In this document: positions 7,382-16,925 of the stretch, piece by piece
Layout of the letters: each line of letters starts with the position of its first letter
How positions within the stretch are numbered: position 1 is the first letter of the stretch
Assembly (NCBI GenBank): GCA_030684395.1
Contig: JAUXTT010000011.1
Location: 248,001 to 312,000, forward strand
Origin: Bacteroidota bacterium
Lineage (GTDB): Bacteria; Bacteroidota; Bacteroidia; B-17B0; Aurantibacillaceae
Reading direction: 5' to 3'
Length of the DNA: 64,000 nucleotides
The notes under the pieces: model-generated
What the model was told of the DNA's origin: nothing
What the model saw: the letters and a program-made list of their open reading frames with translations, nothing else
Databases searched by the model: none
Program-made: the position numbers and the translations under genes

Positions 7382-9520
7382 ATGCTTACCTCCACAAAGA
7401 AAAGAACATTTACAGCGCTGATTTTCGTTTTAGTAACTATCCTCTGTAATGCCCAAAACAAGCGAATCATAGACAGTCTAAATAAGGTATTACAAACCAG
7501 TAAGCATGATACCGTTTCCATTAAAGCACTTAATTCTATTGCAAAACAATACTGGACATCCAACCCAGACACTTCCATGTCCATACTAAAGCAATCAATT
7601 GAATTGAGCTGGAAACAACGAGACAAAAAATTTCTCTGCAGTGCATTGCTTTACAAAGCTTATACCTTTTCGGCACTCGATCAGTTCGACAGCTCAATTG
7701 CTGTTTATAAAACGGGAATTACTTTAGCTGATAAATACAAGCAAGTAAAAGCTAAGGGCCAATTGCTTTCAGGACTTGGAAATGTATATAATATTTTGGG
7801 CGATTATGAAAAGTCTATCAACTATTATATGCAGGCCGTAAAAATTCAGGAATCGGAAAACGAAAAAAATGGCCTCGCAAAAACATATAATAGTCTTGGG
7901 GTGCTATTCGATTGGCAAGGCGACCATTTAAAAGCACTTGAATATCACTTTAAAGGTTTAAAATTAAAAGAAGAAGTACAGGACTCTAATGCAATTGCCA
8001 TGTCGTTAAACAATATTGGAAACGTTTATGGTTCTTTAAAAAAATTAGACTCCGCTCTTTTATTCCATCAAAAAGCGCTTGCTATCCGTATACTAACAAA
8101 CGACCGAAACGGAATGGGATTATCCTATAACAATATCGGCAATGCCCTTTCCCAACTAAACAAACCTAAAGAAGCTCTTGAAAATTACCTTACCTCTTTT
8201 AAACTATTTGAAGAAAATGGAGATGAATTAAATATGGCGCGCTCTTCATTTAATATTGGAAATGAATATTTTCTTTTGAAAGAACCCGAAAAAGGTTTTC
8301 CTTACGTGAAAAAATCTGAAAAACTGGCAGATGAATTAAAGATCAAAGAACTTCAAAAAGATGTTTTCCTGACCTTATTAAATTATTACTCTGCAAAAGG
8401 TGACTTTAAAAACGGTTTCGAATATTCCGAAAAATTCCGGGTCGTGAATGATAGTTTGTATAACGAAAACAAATCGAAAGAAATCAATGAATTAAACACG
8501 CGCTACGAAACAGAGAAAAAAGAGCAGGAAAACAAATCCCTCCAGCTTGAAAACGATCTTTCGAATAAAACTATTAAACAACAGAAATTAGTTTCCTATT
8601 TCATTATCACTGGTTTATTATTAGTAAGTGTACTTGCATTTTTTATTTTCAGAGGGCTTAAGCAACAAAGAAAAGCCAATCAAATTATCTCTGCCCAAAA
8701 ACATGAAGTGGAACATCAAAAAGAACTGGTAGATGAAAAAAATAAAGAGATCACTGATAGTATTAATTATGCCAAACGAATCCAAACAGCATTGCTTCCT
8801 TCTATAGAAACATTTAGTGAAATACTACCAGACTCTTTTGTATTATTTAAACCAAAAGATATAGTATCCGGAGATTTTTTCTGGATCACACAAAAAGATA
8901 ATTATGTTTTTTATGTGGCTGCTGATTGTACCGGACACGGTGTCCCTGGTGCTTTCATGAGTATGCTCGGAACTTCTTTCCTTAATGAGATCATAAATGA
9001 CAAAAACATTACGGAACCATGCGATATTTTGGACTTGCTTAAGGTAAAGATTATTAAAGCACTAAAACAAAAAGGAGAAATTGGAGGGAGTAAGGACGGA
9101 ATGGACATGGTGTTATGCAGATTAGATAAAAACAAAAATGAACTGGTTTTTTCCGCCGCCAACAACCCTCTCTGGCTTTTACGAGCTTCAACAGGATCTG
9201 CCTCTCTTCAAATAATTGAATACAAAGCAGACAAACAACCTGTTGGAATTGGATCAGAAGGATTTGAACATTTTACTCAACACACTATTCAATTAGAAAA
9301 AGGAGATGTTATTTACACTTTTAGCGACGGTTATGCAGATCAATTTGGGGGCGCTAAAGGAAAGAAATTTAAGTACAAACAATTAGAAGATACACTCATC
9401 TCTTTGTGCAATACTCCTATGCAGCAACATGCCGAGACACTCAATCAGAAATTTGAAGAATGGCGGGGAAGTCTTGAACAGGTAGATGATGTTTGTGTAA
9501 TTGGCGTAAAAATCAGCTAG
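7382..9520 (+). CDS. TPR sensor protein with SpoIIE-type PP2C serine phosphatase domain
   Basis: A 712-residue membrane protein. It has an N-terminal signal sequence (to about residue 25, LCNAQ) and six or so TPR units between residues 60 and 340 (repeated pattern YNNIGNALSQLNKPKEALENY). A coiled coil follows, then one membrane helix at about 405-424 (LVSYFIITGLLLVSVLAFF), a second coil and a cytoplasmic SpoIIE domain from about 470 to the end. The phosphatase motifs GDFFW, AADCTGHGVPGAFMSM and FSDGYADQFGG supply the metal-binding aspartates. Such proteins sense a periplasmic signal through the TPR part and dephosphorylate a serine on an anti-sigma-factor antagonist. A STAS protein lies 10 kb away at 19946-20287, but a direct link is only a possibility. 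It is divergent from leuS. Confidence 0.9.
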   Translation: MLTSTKKRTFTALIFVLVTILCNAQNKRIIDSLNKVLQTSKHDTVSIKALNSIAKQYWTSNPDTSMSILKQSIELSWKQRDKKFLCSALLYKAYTFSALDQFDSSIAVYKTGITLADKYKQVKAKGQLLSGLGNVYNILGDYEKSINYYMQAVKIQESENEKNGLAKTYNSLGVLFDWQGDHLKALEYHFKGLKLKEEVQDSNAIAMSLNNIGNVYGSLKKLDSALLFHQKALAIRILTNDRNGMGLSYNNIGNALSQLNKPKEALENYLTSFKLFEENGDELNMARSSFNIGNEYFLLKEPEKGFPYVKKSEKLADELKIKELQKDVFLTLLNYYSAKGDFKNGFEYSEKFRVVNDSLYNENKSKEINELNTRYETEKKEQENKSLQLENDLSNKTIKQQKLVSYFIITGLLLVSVLAFFIFRGLKQQRKANQIISAQKHEVEHQKELVDEKNKEITDSINYAKRIQTALLPSIETFSEILPDSFVLFKPKDIVSGDFFWITQKDNYVFYVAADCTGHGVPGAFMSMLGTSFLNEIINDKNITEPCDILDLLKVKIIKALKQKGEIGGSKDGMDMVLCRLDKNKNELVFSAANNPLWLLRASTGSASLQIIEYKADKQPVGIGSEGFEHFTQHTIQLEKGDVIYTFSDGYADQFGGAKGKKFKYKQLEDTLISLCNTPMQQHAETLNQKFEEWRGSLEQVDDVCVIGVKIS

Positions 9521-9551
9521 TTTTTTCCAAAAATCCATCCGGATATGTGCT

Positions 9552-9581
9552 TTGAGTTCCCAATAAAAAACCTTATTTTTG
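9552..9581 (+). promoter_or_regulatory. Bacteroidota-type promoter of pdhB
   Basis: TTG at 9552-9554, a 19-bp spacer and TATTTTTG at 9574-9581 match the TTG-N19-TAnnTTTG consensus. Transcription should start near 9586, leaving a leader of about 18 nt. Confidence 0.6.
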
Positions 9582-9603
9582 TTTCCCTAACAATAGTTAC
9601 AAT

Positions 9604-10581
9604 ATGAAGACAGTAGAATTCAGAGAAGCCCTTAGAGAAGCAATGAATGAAGAAATGCGCAGAGATGAAAGCGTATTTTTAATTGGTGAAGAAGTAGCTG
9701 AGTACAATGGTGCTTACAAAGTGAGTAAAGGTATGCTTGCTGAATTTGGTGCTAAACGTGTGATCGACACTCCCATTGCAGAGCTTGGTTTTGCAGGTAT
9801 TGCAGTTGGTGCAGCTTCAAATGGTCTTCGTCCTATTGTTGAATTCATGACCTTCAACTTTTCGTTGGTTGCTATTGATCAGGTGATAAATTCTGCTGCA
9901 AAAATGTTGAGTATGAGTGGCGGACAGTATTCTGTTCCTATTGTATTCAGAGGTCCTACTGCAAGTGCGGGTATGTTGAGTTCTCAGCATTCGCAAGCAT
10001 TTGAGAACTGGTATGCAAATACTCCGGGTTTAAAAGTGGTTGTTCCTTCTACTCCATATGATGCAAAAGGTTTATTAAAAGCTGCTATCCGTGATAATGA
10101 TCCGGTGATCTTTATGGAGAGTGAACAAATGTATGGTGATAAAGGAGAAATTCCTGAAGGAGAATATATTTTACCAATTGGTGTTGCTGATATTAAACGT
10201 GCAGGTACAGATGTTACTATTGCTACTTTCGGTAAGATCACCAAAGTTGCTTTAAAAGCTGCAGAAGAATTAGAAAAAGAAGGAATCAGTGTAGAGGTTG
10301 TTGACCTTAGAACTGTACGTCCAATAGATTATAAAACCATTATTGAATCGGTTAAAAAAACAAACCGTTTAGTAGTTGTAGAAGAAGCATGGCCATTGGC
10401 AAGTATCTCTTCTGAGATCGCTTACATGGTTCAAAAAGAAGCATTTGATTATTTAGATGCTCCCGTAAGACGTGTAACAACTGCTGACGTTCCATTACCT
10501 TATGCTCCAACTTTGATCGAAGCTTCATTACCAAATGTACCAAAGGTTGTGAAAGCTGTGAAAGATGTGATGTATAAATAA
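9604..10581 (+). CDS. pdhB: Pyruvate dehydrogenase E1 component, beta subunit
   Basis: A 325-residue protein of the E1-beta/transketolase family. Visible landmarks are GEEVAEYNGAYKVSKGM and VIDTPIAELGFAGIAVGAA in the pyrimidine-binding half, FRGPTASAGMLSSQHSQ with the conserved histidine region, and ATFGKITKVALKAAEELEKEG with VVDLRTVRPID in the C-terminal half. With an E1-alpha subunit it decarboxylates pyruvate on thiamine diphosphate and feeds acetyl groups to the E2 component. The alpha and E2 genes are not adjacent here, which is common in this phylum. The length equals the family norm, and the gene has its own promoter 20 bp upstream. Closely related E1-beta proteins act on branched-chain 2-oxo acids, but the sequence fits the pyruvate type best. 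Confidence 0.93.
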   Translation: MKTVEFREALREAMNEEMRRDESVFLIGEEVAEYNGAYKVSKGMLAEFGAKRVIDTPIAELGFAGIAVGAASNGLRPIVEFMTFNFSLVAIDQVINSAAKMLSMSGGQYSVPIVFRGPTASAGMLSSQHSQAFENWYANTPGLKVVVPSTPYDAKGLLKAAIRDNDPVIFMESEQMYGDKGEIPEGEYILPIGVADIKRAGTDVTIATFGKITKVALKAAEELEKEGISVEVVDLRTVRPIDYKTIIESVKKTNRLVVVEEAWPLASISSEIAYMVQKEAFDYLDAPVRRVTTADVPLPYAPTLIEASLPNVPKVVKAVKDVMYK

Positions 10582-10653
10582 TTTCTGATTTATTATTTCT
10601 GGTTTCTGATTTAAGGAAAAATATCTAAAATTTTTAATCAGTATCTTTATTCA

Positions 10654-10923
10654 GTGAAGAAAAAGAAAATTACCCTGGGAATTATTTTGATCGTTATTGG
10701 TTCTGGAATTGCAATCCAGGCTACACTTACAATCATTACACCGATAAAAAGTCTGATGAATGATCAGAACAACTCCTCTGTAGGTTTTTATTTAGGAAGC
10801 ATTGTAGCTGCAGTTTTACTATGGTTTCTTGTTTTCGCACTTATTATTGGAGGAATAAAACTGATCAAATCCACACGAAAAAAGAAAAGCACCTATGTGT
10901 CGCCATTTGATAAGTTCAAATAA
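10654..10923 (+). CDS. Small two-helix membrane protein of unknown function
   Basis: An 89-residue protein that starts at GTG. Two hydrophobic helices lie at about 6-28 (ITLGIILIVIGSGIAIQATL) and 46-68 (FYLGSIVAAVLLWFLVFALI), each flanked by lysines. The C-terminus is very basic (KKKKSTYVSPFDKFK), so both ends are probably cytoplasmic. No enzymatic motif is visible. A TATCTTTA box at about 10642-10649 lies very close to the start. It follows pdhB by 72 bp and need not be co-transcribed. Confidence 0.6.
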   Translation: MKKKKITLGIILIVIGSGIAIQATLTIITPIKSLMNDQNNSSVGFYLGSIVAAVLLWFLVFALIIGGIKLIKSTRKKKSTYVSPFDKFK

Positions 10924-10961
10924 TTACTCATTCACCTTTCCTAAAAACCTGCATAAATCCT

Positions 10962-10994
10962 CGCCTGAACGGAGGGGCAGGCGCGAAATCTGCG
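10962..10994. repeat. REP-like dispersed repeat, copy A
   Basis: CGCCTG-N10-CAGGCG (arms 10962-10967 and 10978-10983) followed by CGAAATCTGCG. The same core with one base change occurs in reverse orientation at 49327-49357. Its GC-rich character is unlike the surrounding DNA. It lies between the end of a plus-strand gene and the end of a minus-strand gene. Confidence 0.7.
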
Positions 10995-11001
10995 GGACAC
11001 A

Positions 11002-12663
11002 TTATTCATTCACTTTCTTAACGGCTTTCAGATTCAATAGATTAATTGGATTTGCAGTCAGGTTCTTAATGTTCGGTTTTACCAAACGCACTACCTGATC
11101 ATAGTACAAAGGAATTACCGGTGCATCATCCATTACCATTTGATCCATTTGTTGATAGAGTGCTGTCTTGATAGAGTCGTTGTTTTCTCTTCTTGCTCTT
11201 TCAAATAATTTATCGAAATCGGGATTTTTGTAATGTGTGTAGTTAGATCCTTCCGGAGAAAAATTCTTTGAATAAAACAAACTCATAAAATTTTCTTCAT
11301 CTGCGTAATCACCTACCCACGATTTTTTGAACATATTAAATTCGTTCTTTGCTACATTGGTTTTTAATACTGTTGCATTCTCAATGCTGATCTTCATAGT
11401 AATATGATTCTCCGATAACTGCCCCTGAATAAACTCAACGATCTCAATATAATTTTCGGTAGTATGTAAAGTAATTTCCGGTAATCCTTTTCCTCCCGGG
11501 TATCCCGCTTCTTCTAATAATTGATTTACTTTTTCAGGATTGTAGTGATAACCTTTCACTTTTGTTTGACTATAAGAAGGCAAACCAGCAGGTATAAAAC
11601 CCGACGTGGCCGGCACACCTAAATTATTGTGAAAAAATTTGATCAGCTTCTCTCTGTCAAAAGCATAATTGATTGCTTTACGAATTGCTTTTTGTTTTAA
11701 GGGACTTGACTTTACAATATTGATATTCTCATCAATCAAAATTCCTATGTAATCTGTTTTGATATAGGGTTGTGTTTCTAATGAAAATTTCCCTTTGTAT
11801 AGAGGTTTTAATTTTCCATCTGCATCCAATACTTCCGACGGGTTAAATGCATCTATACCTGAAAGCATATCAATTTCTCCGCTCAAAAATTGCATGAACG
11901 CAGTTTCTTTTTCTTTTATGAATGAAACTGCAACAGCATCCAGGTAAGGCAAACGATTAGCACCTTCGAACTCAAAATAATTATCGTTTTTATGCATTAC
12001 CAAACTCGTTCCTTCTTCCCAGAATTTTAATTTAAAAGGTCCGGTTCCAACTGCATTCCTTCTGAACTCTTCTTTGTAATGATCAACAGCTTCCTGAGGT
12101 ACAACTGAGAAGTACTTCATGGTAAGGATTCCTAAAAACGGGCTAAAAGGTTCTTTCAAATAAATAACAAAGGTAGTATCATTAACTGCTACAAAGCCAT
12201 TGTTAGTGTTCTTATTTTGTTTATCAACGTTATATAAAAGTGTGGAAGCGCTTGATACTTTTGTATCGTACAAACGGTTAAAACTATACACAAAATCTTT
12301 TGCTACAACCTTTCTTCCTTTACTATTTGGAAACACATCGCAATTGTGAAAAAACACATCATTTCTTAAATGAAATGTATACACCAATCCATCTTCACTT
12401 ATTTCCCAGCTTTTAGCAATACATGGCAATACTTTCAGTGAATCATCCATTTGCACCAATCCATTGAATAATTGATTAACCGCCCAGATATTCTCAAAAT
12501 TGCTTGATGCGGCAGGATCCAGAGAAGAAATTCCGCCCATTGCTTCATTGTATTTAAAAACAGTACGCGGGTCTTTCTCTTTATCCTTCCCTCCACAGCT
12601 CGCCAACACCAATACCAGCACTATCTGCAGGTACACGACCAGGTATATTTTATTTTTAAACAT
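11002..12663 (-). CDS. ABC transporter substrate-binding lipoprotein, peptide (OppA/DppA) family
   Basis: A 553-residue protein with a lipoprotein signal (VLVLASC, lipidated Cys23) and the solute-binding family 5 fold: SSLDPAAS, WEISEDGLVYTFHLRNDVFFHN, TGPFKLKFWEEG and AIRKAINYAFDREKLI. It should sit on the outer face of the inner membrane and bind oligopeptides or similar ligands for an ABC importer. No permease or ATPase genes are adjacent, so it is either an orphan receptor or works with a distant transporter. The length is normal for the family. Downstream of its stop lies REP-like repeat copy A, which could protect the transcript end. Confidence 0.9.
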   Translation of the reverse strand: MFKNKIYLVVYLQIVLVLVLASCGGKDKEKDPRTVFKYNEAMGGISSLDPAASSNFENIWAVNQLFNGLVQMDDSLKVLPCIAKSWEISEDGLVYTFHLRNDVFFHNCDVFPNSKGRKVVAKDFVYSFNRLYDTKVSSASTLLYNVDKQNKNTNNGFVAVNDTTFVIYLKEPFSPFLGILTMKYFSVVPQEAVDHYKEEFRRNAVGTGPFKLKFWEEGTSLVMHKNDNYFEFEGANRLPYLDAVAVSFIKEKETAFMQFLSGEIDMLSGIDAFNPSEVLDADGKLKPLYKGKFSLETQPYIKTDYIGILIDENINIVKSSPLKQKAIRKAINYAFDREKLIKFFHNNLGVPATSGFIPAGLPSYSQTKVKGYHYNPEKVNQLLEEAGYPGGKGLPEITLHTTENYIEIVEFIQGQLSENHITMKISIENATVLKTNVAKNEFNMFKKSWVGDYADEENFMSLFYSKNFSPEGSNYTHYKNPDFDKLFERARRENNDSIKTALYQQMDQMVMDDAPVIPLYYDQVVRLVKPNIKNLTANPINLLNLKAVKKVNE

Positions 12664-12687
12664 GATGCAATTTTAATACATCAAGTT

Positions 12688-12723
12688 TAAAAAAAAGTAT
12701 GGCTGCTTTGGAGTGAAGCAGCC
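12688..12723 (-). terminator. Terminator of the enoyl-CoA hydratase gene
   Basis: On the minus strand an 8-bp stem GGCTGCTT/AAGCAGCC with a 7-base loop is followed, after four bases, by a run of T (A run at 12688-12696 on the plus strand). Confidence 0.75.
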
Positions 12724-12760
12724 TTGGGTTTTAAACAAATGGATGTTTATAGATTGACAA

Positions 12761-13537
12761 TTATTCTCCCTTAAAAACAGGCTTTCTTTTTTCCAGAAAA
12801 GCTTGAACACCTTCCTTATGATCATGTGTATTAGCAGCTTCAACCTGCAATTCACCTTCACGTTTCAATTGTTGATCGTAATTATTTGTCATTGATTCAT
12901 TTAACAAACGTTTTGTCAAACCAATTCCTATTGTTGGCATATCGGCCAGTGTATTTGCCAATTGCATACCTGCAAGATCCAATTCATCGGAACCTACCAC
13001 TTTGTATAACATTCCGAATGTATAAGCTTCCTGCGCCGTTAATTTATCTCCCAACATCATTAATGCTGATGCTCTTTGAAAACCCACTAAACGAGGTAAA
13101 AAGAATGTTCCTCCACTATCAGGGATCAAACCAATTTTACTGAATGCCTGAATAAAAGAGGCACTTTCATTCGCGATCACAATATCACAAGCCAATGCAA
13201 TATTTGCTCCCGCTCCTGCAGCAACACCATTTACTCCGCACACAATTGGTTTTTCGATACTACGAATAAGTTTAACAATAGGGTTATAGTGTTCTTCAAC
13301 AATTTTCTTAATTCCGGGACCTTGAGGATCAACTGCTTCTGCAAGATCTTGCCCCGCACAAAAAGCTTTTCCTTCCGCTGTAAGATAAACTGCACGGATC
13401 GTTTTATCGTCTTCTGCTTTTTTAAGAGCATCTTGTAACTGCAATGCCATCTCACGATTAAAACTATTGAATTTATCGGGACGGTTTAATTTGATTTTTA
13501 AAACCGCATTTTCTATTTCCGTAATTATAAAACTCAT
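12761..13537 (-). CDS. Enoyl-CoA hydratase/isomerase family protein, PaaG-like
   Basis: A 258-residue crotonase-fold protein of usual length. The oxyanion-hole segments are FCAGQDLAE and NGVAAGAGANIALACD, and the catalytic-loop region IGLIPDSGGTFFLPRLVG carries an aspartate. That DSGGT loop, together with FIQAFSKIGL and the YNPIV segment, is typical of PaaG, the isomerase of phenylacetate breakdown, and of related 2,3-dehydroadipyl-CoA hydratases. No other phenylacetate genes are nearby, so a general beta-oxidation role is equally possible. The gene stands alone, with a clear terminator about 40 bp after the stop. Confidence 0.88.
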   Translation of the reverse strand: MSFIITEIENAVLKIKLNRPDKFNSFNREMALQLQDALKKAEDDKTIRAVYLTAEGKAFCAGQDLAEAVDPQGPGIKKIVEEHYNPIVKLIRSIEKPIVCGVNGVAAGAGANIALACDIVIANESASFIQAFSKIGLIPDSGGTFFLPRLVGFQRASALMMLGDKLTAQEAYTFGMLYKVVGSDELDLAGMQLANTLADMPTIGIGLTKRLLNESMTNNYDQQLKREGELQVEAANTHDHKEGVQAFLEKRKPVFKGE

Positions 13538-13594
13538 GATCGATTATTTTTGATTGCAAGGTAAATATTTTACTTCAACATAAAAATACTATTA

Positions 13595-13670
13595 AACCAT
13601 ATAAGGCATGTAAGGTCATATAAGTTTGTACAACTATTGGCTTACATGTTCTTAAATGCCTTATATGGTT
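13595..13670. repeat. Large imperfect intergenic palindrome
   Basis: Perfect 15-bp outer arms (AACCATATAAGGCAT at 13595-13609, its complement at 13656-13670) enclose inner arms ATGTAAG/CTTACAT (13608-13614, 13641-13647). The structure reaches the stop codon of the minus-strand DUF255 gene. It has no T run, so it looks more like a REP/BIME-type element or a 3'-end stabiliser than a terminator. Confidence 0.7.
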
Positions 13671-15691
13671 CATTTTAGAAGTCCCAGTACCGCACTCACA
13701 TTTTCCACCGGCAATTTACATGTATTATTCTCACAAACGTACATCACTGTTTTACCTTCCACAAAACGATCTTTTATCAAAGGCAAATCAGATTTACCTT
13801 CACTCATTGCAAATAAACAATTCGGTAAATAATTCTCATTCAAGGTCTCGAACAATTGCTTGCTGTCTTTTCCTACAATAGCAATTTCTTTATATGGAAA
13901 AAGAATCTCACAAGCCAACATTGCCCAGTTGCTATATCCCGAAACATAATGACTGATCTCGTCCTGCAATTTAAAACACATTCTTTTAGCCTTTTCTTCC
14001 AAATCCGGTAAATGTAAATAGTGATGCAGTTTAAGCATATTCCTGGCCATCTGAGAATTGGAAGCCGGAATTACATTATCACTGATCTCTGTTTTACGAA
14101 CAATCAAACCTTCATCCTCATCAGAAGTAAAATAAAAGAAACCGCTTGTTTTATCATAAAAATGTTGAATGGTGTATTCACACAAACTCTTTGCTTTCTT
14201 TAACCATTCCTCTACTCCGCTTATCTCATAATAATTCAAATACCCTTCTATTACAAATGTGTAATCTTCCAGAAACCCATTGATCTTAGCTTTTCCATTT
14301 TTATAACTATGAAATAACACTCCGTTCTTTGTCATTTGCTCCTCTATGAATACACATAATTCTCCACAGCGTTTAAAAAAATCAGGATCAGGAATAGCTT
14401 TGTAAGCATCACTGTATCCTGTTATCATTAGTGCATTCCAGGAACAAAGTGTTTTATCATCAAGACCCGGTCGGACACGTTTATCACGCGTTTTCACTAA
14501 TACATTTTTTGCTTTATAAAGTTCCCTGACCAATTCATCTTCTGTAATTTGTTTACGCAAACAGAATTGTTTCTCTGTTTCTTTACGAAGTAATATATAG
14601 TTATCGTGTTCCCAGTAACCGATATCATTTATATTATAAAATTCACAAAACACTTCTAATGTTCTTCCTTCAAGTAGTGTTTCTATCTCAGCTTGTTGCC
14701 ACACATAATACTTCCCTTCTACTCCTTCGCTATCAGCATCCAGTGCCGAGTACAAATAACCTTTTTCATGTTTCAGCTCTCTTTCTATAAAAGCTATAGT
14801 GTCATAAACAACTTGCTTATACAGGTCCGTTTTTGTTTCGCGATAAGCCTGCGAATATAGTGTGATTAGCTGCGCATTATCGTACAGCATCTTTTCAAAG
14901 TGCGGAATTTTCCATTCTGCATCCACTGAGTATCTGGCAAAGCCTCCACCCAACTGATCATAAATTCCACCGAAAGCCATTTTTTGCAAAGTGAAGTGCA
15001 AGTGTTTCATTGCTTCAGCATCCTTTGTTAAATGAGCGTATTGCAATAAAAAAAGGTAATTGTTCGGGAGCGGGAATTTTGGGGCCCTGCTCATCCCTCC
15101 CTCTTCATGATCAAAAAGCTTTTTCCAATTGCTTACACTTTTCTCTACTATTTCTTTTGTGATCCCCTCCTTTACTTCATCTACATAAATACTCTCTGAT
15201 TTCAACATTCCATTGGTAAGTTCTTTTGCATAATTAGCAACCTTTTCATAATCATTTTGATGAATATCCGATATACTTTGAAGTACATGCATCCATTTCT
15301 CTTTCGGGAAATAAGTACCGCCGTAAACAGGCCTTCCATCAGGCAATGCAATACAGTTAAGCGGCCAACCACCTTGCTGTGTCATCAATTGAACCGCGGT
15401 CATATAAACCTGATCAATATCGGGTCGTTCTTCTCTATCAATCTTAATATTAATGAAGTTCTTATTCATTAACTCAGCCACACTTTCGTCTTCAAAACTC
15501 TCATGTTCCATTACATGGCACCAATGACAAGCTGAGTAGCCTATACTGATTAATATCAGTTTATTCTCTTTCTTTGCCTTCAATAAAGTTTCTTCAGTCC
15601 AGGGATGCCAGTCAACAGGATTATGCGCATGCTGCAATAGATACGGGCTTGTTTCGTGTATTAATAAATTGGTGTACTTGTGTGGTTGCAT
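13670..15691 (-). CDS. DUF255 thioredoxin-domain protein (YyaL/SSP411-like)
   Basis: A 673-residue protein with the invariant N-terminal block [15 protein letters not shown] followed by [14 protein letters not shown], where Cys55 and Cys58 form the thioredoxin-like CxxC. The region [19 protein letters not shown] and the motif GGWPLN are also family signatures. Residues from about 190 on form an alpha/alpha-toroid like that of N-acylglucosamine epimerases and glycosidases ([31 protein letters not shown]). The protein is cytoplasmic. The biochemical role of this widespread family is not settled; a redox-linked sugar-modifying role has been proposed. The length is normal. A TACATTTA box lies directly before the start, so the leader is very short. 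Confidence 0.92.
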   Translation of the reverse strand: MQPHKYTNLLIHETSPYLLQHAHNPVDWHPWTEETLLKAKKENKLILISIGYSACHWCHVMEHESFEDESVAELMNKNFINIKIDREERPDIDQVYMTAVQLMTQQGGWPLNCIALPDGRPVYGGTYFPKEKWMHVLQSISDIHQNDYEKVANYAKELTNGMLKSESIYVDEVKEGITKEIVEKSVSNWKKLFDHEEGGMSRAPKFPLPNNYLFLLQYAHLTKDAEAMKHLHFTLQKMAFGGIYDQLGGGFARYSVDAEWKIPHFEKMLYDNAQLITLYSQAYRETKTDLYKQVVYDTIAFIERELKHEKGYLYSALDADSEGVEGKYYVWQQAEIETLLEGRTLEVFCEFYNINDIGYWEHDNYILLRKETEKQFCLRKQITEDELVRELYKAKNVLVKTRDKRVRPGLDDKTLCSWNALMITGYSDAYKAIPDPDFFKRCGELCVFIEEQMTKNGVLFHSYKNGKAKINGFLEDYTFVIEGYLNYYEISGVEEWLKKAKSLCEYTIQHFYDKTSGFFYFTSDEDEGLIVRKTEISDNVIPASNSQMARNMLKLHHYLHLPDLEEKAKRMCFKLQDEISHYVSGYSNWAMLACEILFPYKEIAIVGKDSKQLFETLNENYLPNCLFAMSEGKSDLPLIKDRFVEGKTVMYVCENNTCKLPVENVSAVLGLLK

Positions 15692-15729
15692 GAAGTAAAT
15701 GTACTAAACGAAAGTTAATTGTTAAATTA

Positions 15730-15759
15730 TTCGACTATACAGGGTAAAAATTAGTCGAA
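15730..15759. promoter_or_regulatory. Inverted repeat upstream of ilvE (possible operator)
   Basis: TTCGACT (15730-15736) and AGTCGAA (15753-15759) form a perfect 7-bp inverted repeat with 16 bases between, so the half-site centres are about 23 bp apart. It lies between the divergent ilvE and DUF255 genes. The regulator is unknown. Confidence 0.35.
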
Positions 15760-15822
15760 AAAACGTTTCAAATTAAAAAATTATCCCCTTATTTGCATGG
15801 TATAGTTTAAACAATATTATAA

Positions 15823-16890
15823 ATGATAGCTAGTGCTGAAATTAAAATAACACCGACTACCAAGTCGAGGTTAAGTGAGTACGACATTAACAATGTTCCT
15901 TTTGGAAAAATATTTGCCGACCATATGTTTGTTGCCGAATACGAAAACGGGAAATGGTCGAAATGTTATATACAACCTTATCAGGATGTTCCCATGAGTT
16001 ATGCATTATCTGCATTACATTACGGGCAAGCCATCTTCGAAGGGATGAAAGCGTACAAGTCGGATGATGGGCACGTTTCCCTTTTTCGCCCGTACGAAAA
16101 TTTTAACCGTTTAAACAAGTCTGCAATACGTATGGCTATGCCGGAGGTTCCAGAAGAGATTTTCATTGGTGGTTTAAGAGAGTTATTAAAACTTGATCAG
16201 GGTTGGGTTCCTACCAGCGATACAGGTTCTTTATACATTCGCCCATTTATGATCTCTACTGATGAGGCTATCGGGGTAAAAGCATCTGACACTTATAAGT
16301 TCATTATCATCTGTTGCCCTGCTGGTAAATATTATGCAGAGCCGGTAAAGGTTTTGATAGAGCATCACTACTTCCGTTCAGTTAGAGGTGGTGTTGGCTA
16401 TGTAAAGGCTGCCGGTAATTATGGTCGTTCTTTATACCCTACCAAACTTGCACAGGAAAAAGGATTCCAACAAGTAATATGGACTGACTCTGAAACAAAC
16501 AAATATGTGGAAGAATCAGGAACAATGAATTTAATGTTTGTGATTGGAGATACATTATTAACTCCTGCATTAAGTGATACTATCCTTGCGGGTATTACCA
16601 GAGACTCTGTATTGGCAGTAGCACGTGATTGGGGAATGAAAGTAGAGGAAAGAAAAATTTCTACTGAGGAAATTATGGCTGCTCATGCAAACGGCACATT
16701 AAAAGAGGCATTTGGTACCGGAACTGCTGCTACTATTGCACACATCCGTGCTATCGGATATGAAGATAATTTATATGAACTTCCTGCTATTGAAGACAGA
16801 AAGTTCTCTCCAAAAGTAGATGAGTTTTTGCGTAATCTCAGAAAAGGAAGAGAAAACGATATGCATCATTGGATGCTTCAAGTTTGCTAA
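15823..16890 (+). CDS. ilvE: Branched-chain amino acid aminotransferase
   Basis: A 355-residue fold-type IV PLP enzyme. It catalyses the last step of leucine, isoleucine and valine synthesis and the first step of their breakdown, with glutamate/2-oxoglutarate as partner. Visible landmarks are ALSALHYGQAIFEGMKAY near the N-terminus, LYIRPFM, the PLP lysine Lys195 in GYVKAAGNYGRS, WTDSETNKYVEESGTMNLMFV and the phosphate-binding GTGTAATIAHI. Length and motif spacing match the longer (about 355 aa) bacterial/eukaryotic BCAT type. The gene is monocistronic and closed by a strong terminator four bases after the stop. A 7-bp inverted repeat upstream may be regulatory. Confidence 0.95.
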   Translation: MIASAEIKITPTTKSRLSEYDINNVPFGKIFADHMFVAEYENGKWSKCYIQPYQDVPMSYALSALHYGQAIFEGMKAYKSDDGHVSLFRPYENFNRLNKSAIRMAMPEVPEEIFIGGLRELLKLDQGWVPTSDTGSLYIRPFMISTDEAIGVKASDTYKFIIICCPAGKYYAEPVKVLIEHHYFRSVRGGVGYVKAAGNYGRSLYPTKLAQEKGFQQVIWTDSETNKYVEESGTMNLMFVIGDTLLTPALSDTILAGITRDSVLAVARDWGMKVEERKISTEEIMAAHANGTLKEAFGTGTAATIAHIRAIGYEDNLYELPAIEDRKFSPKVDEFLRNLRKGRENDMHHWMLQVC

Positions 16891-16893
16891 AAC

Positions 16894-16925
16894 AAAAACC
16901 CTGATCCAAAACGTCAGGGTTTTTT
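16894..16925 (+). terminator. Strong terminator of ilvE
   Basis: An 11-bp perfect stem AAAAACCCTGA/TCAGGGTTTTT with a 9-base loop (16905-16913), ending in the T run. Confidence 0.9.

Noticed and set aside
10895-11098. 67-residue plus-strand frame
   Set aside because: It covers the end of the small membrane gene, the REP-like repeat and the end of the peptide-binding lipoprotein gene; no protein-like composition.
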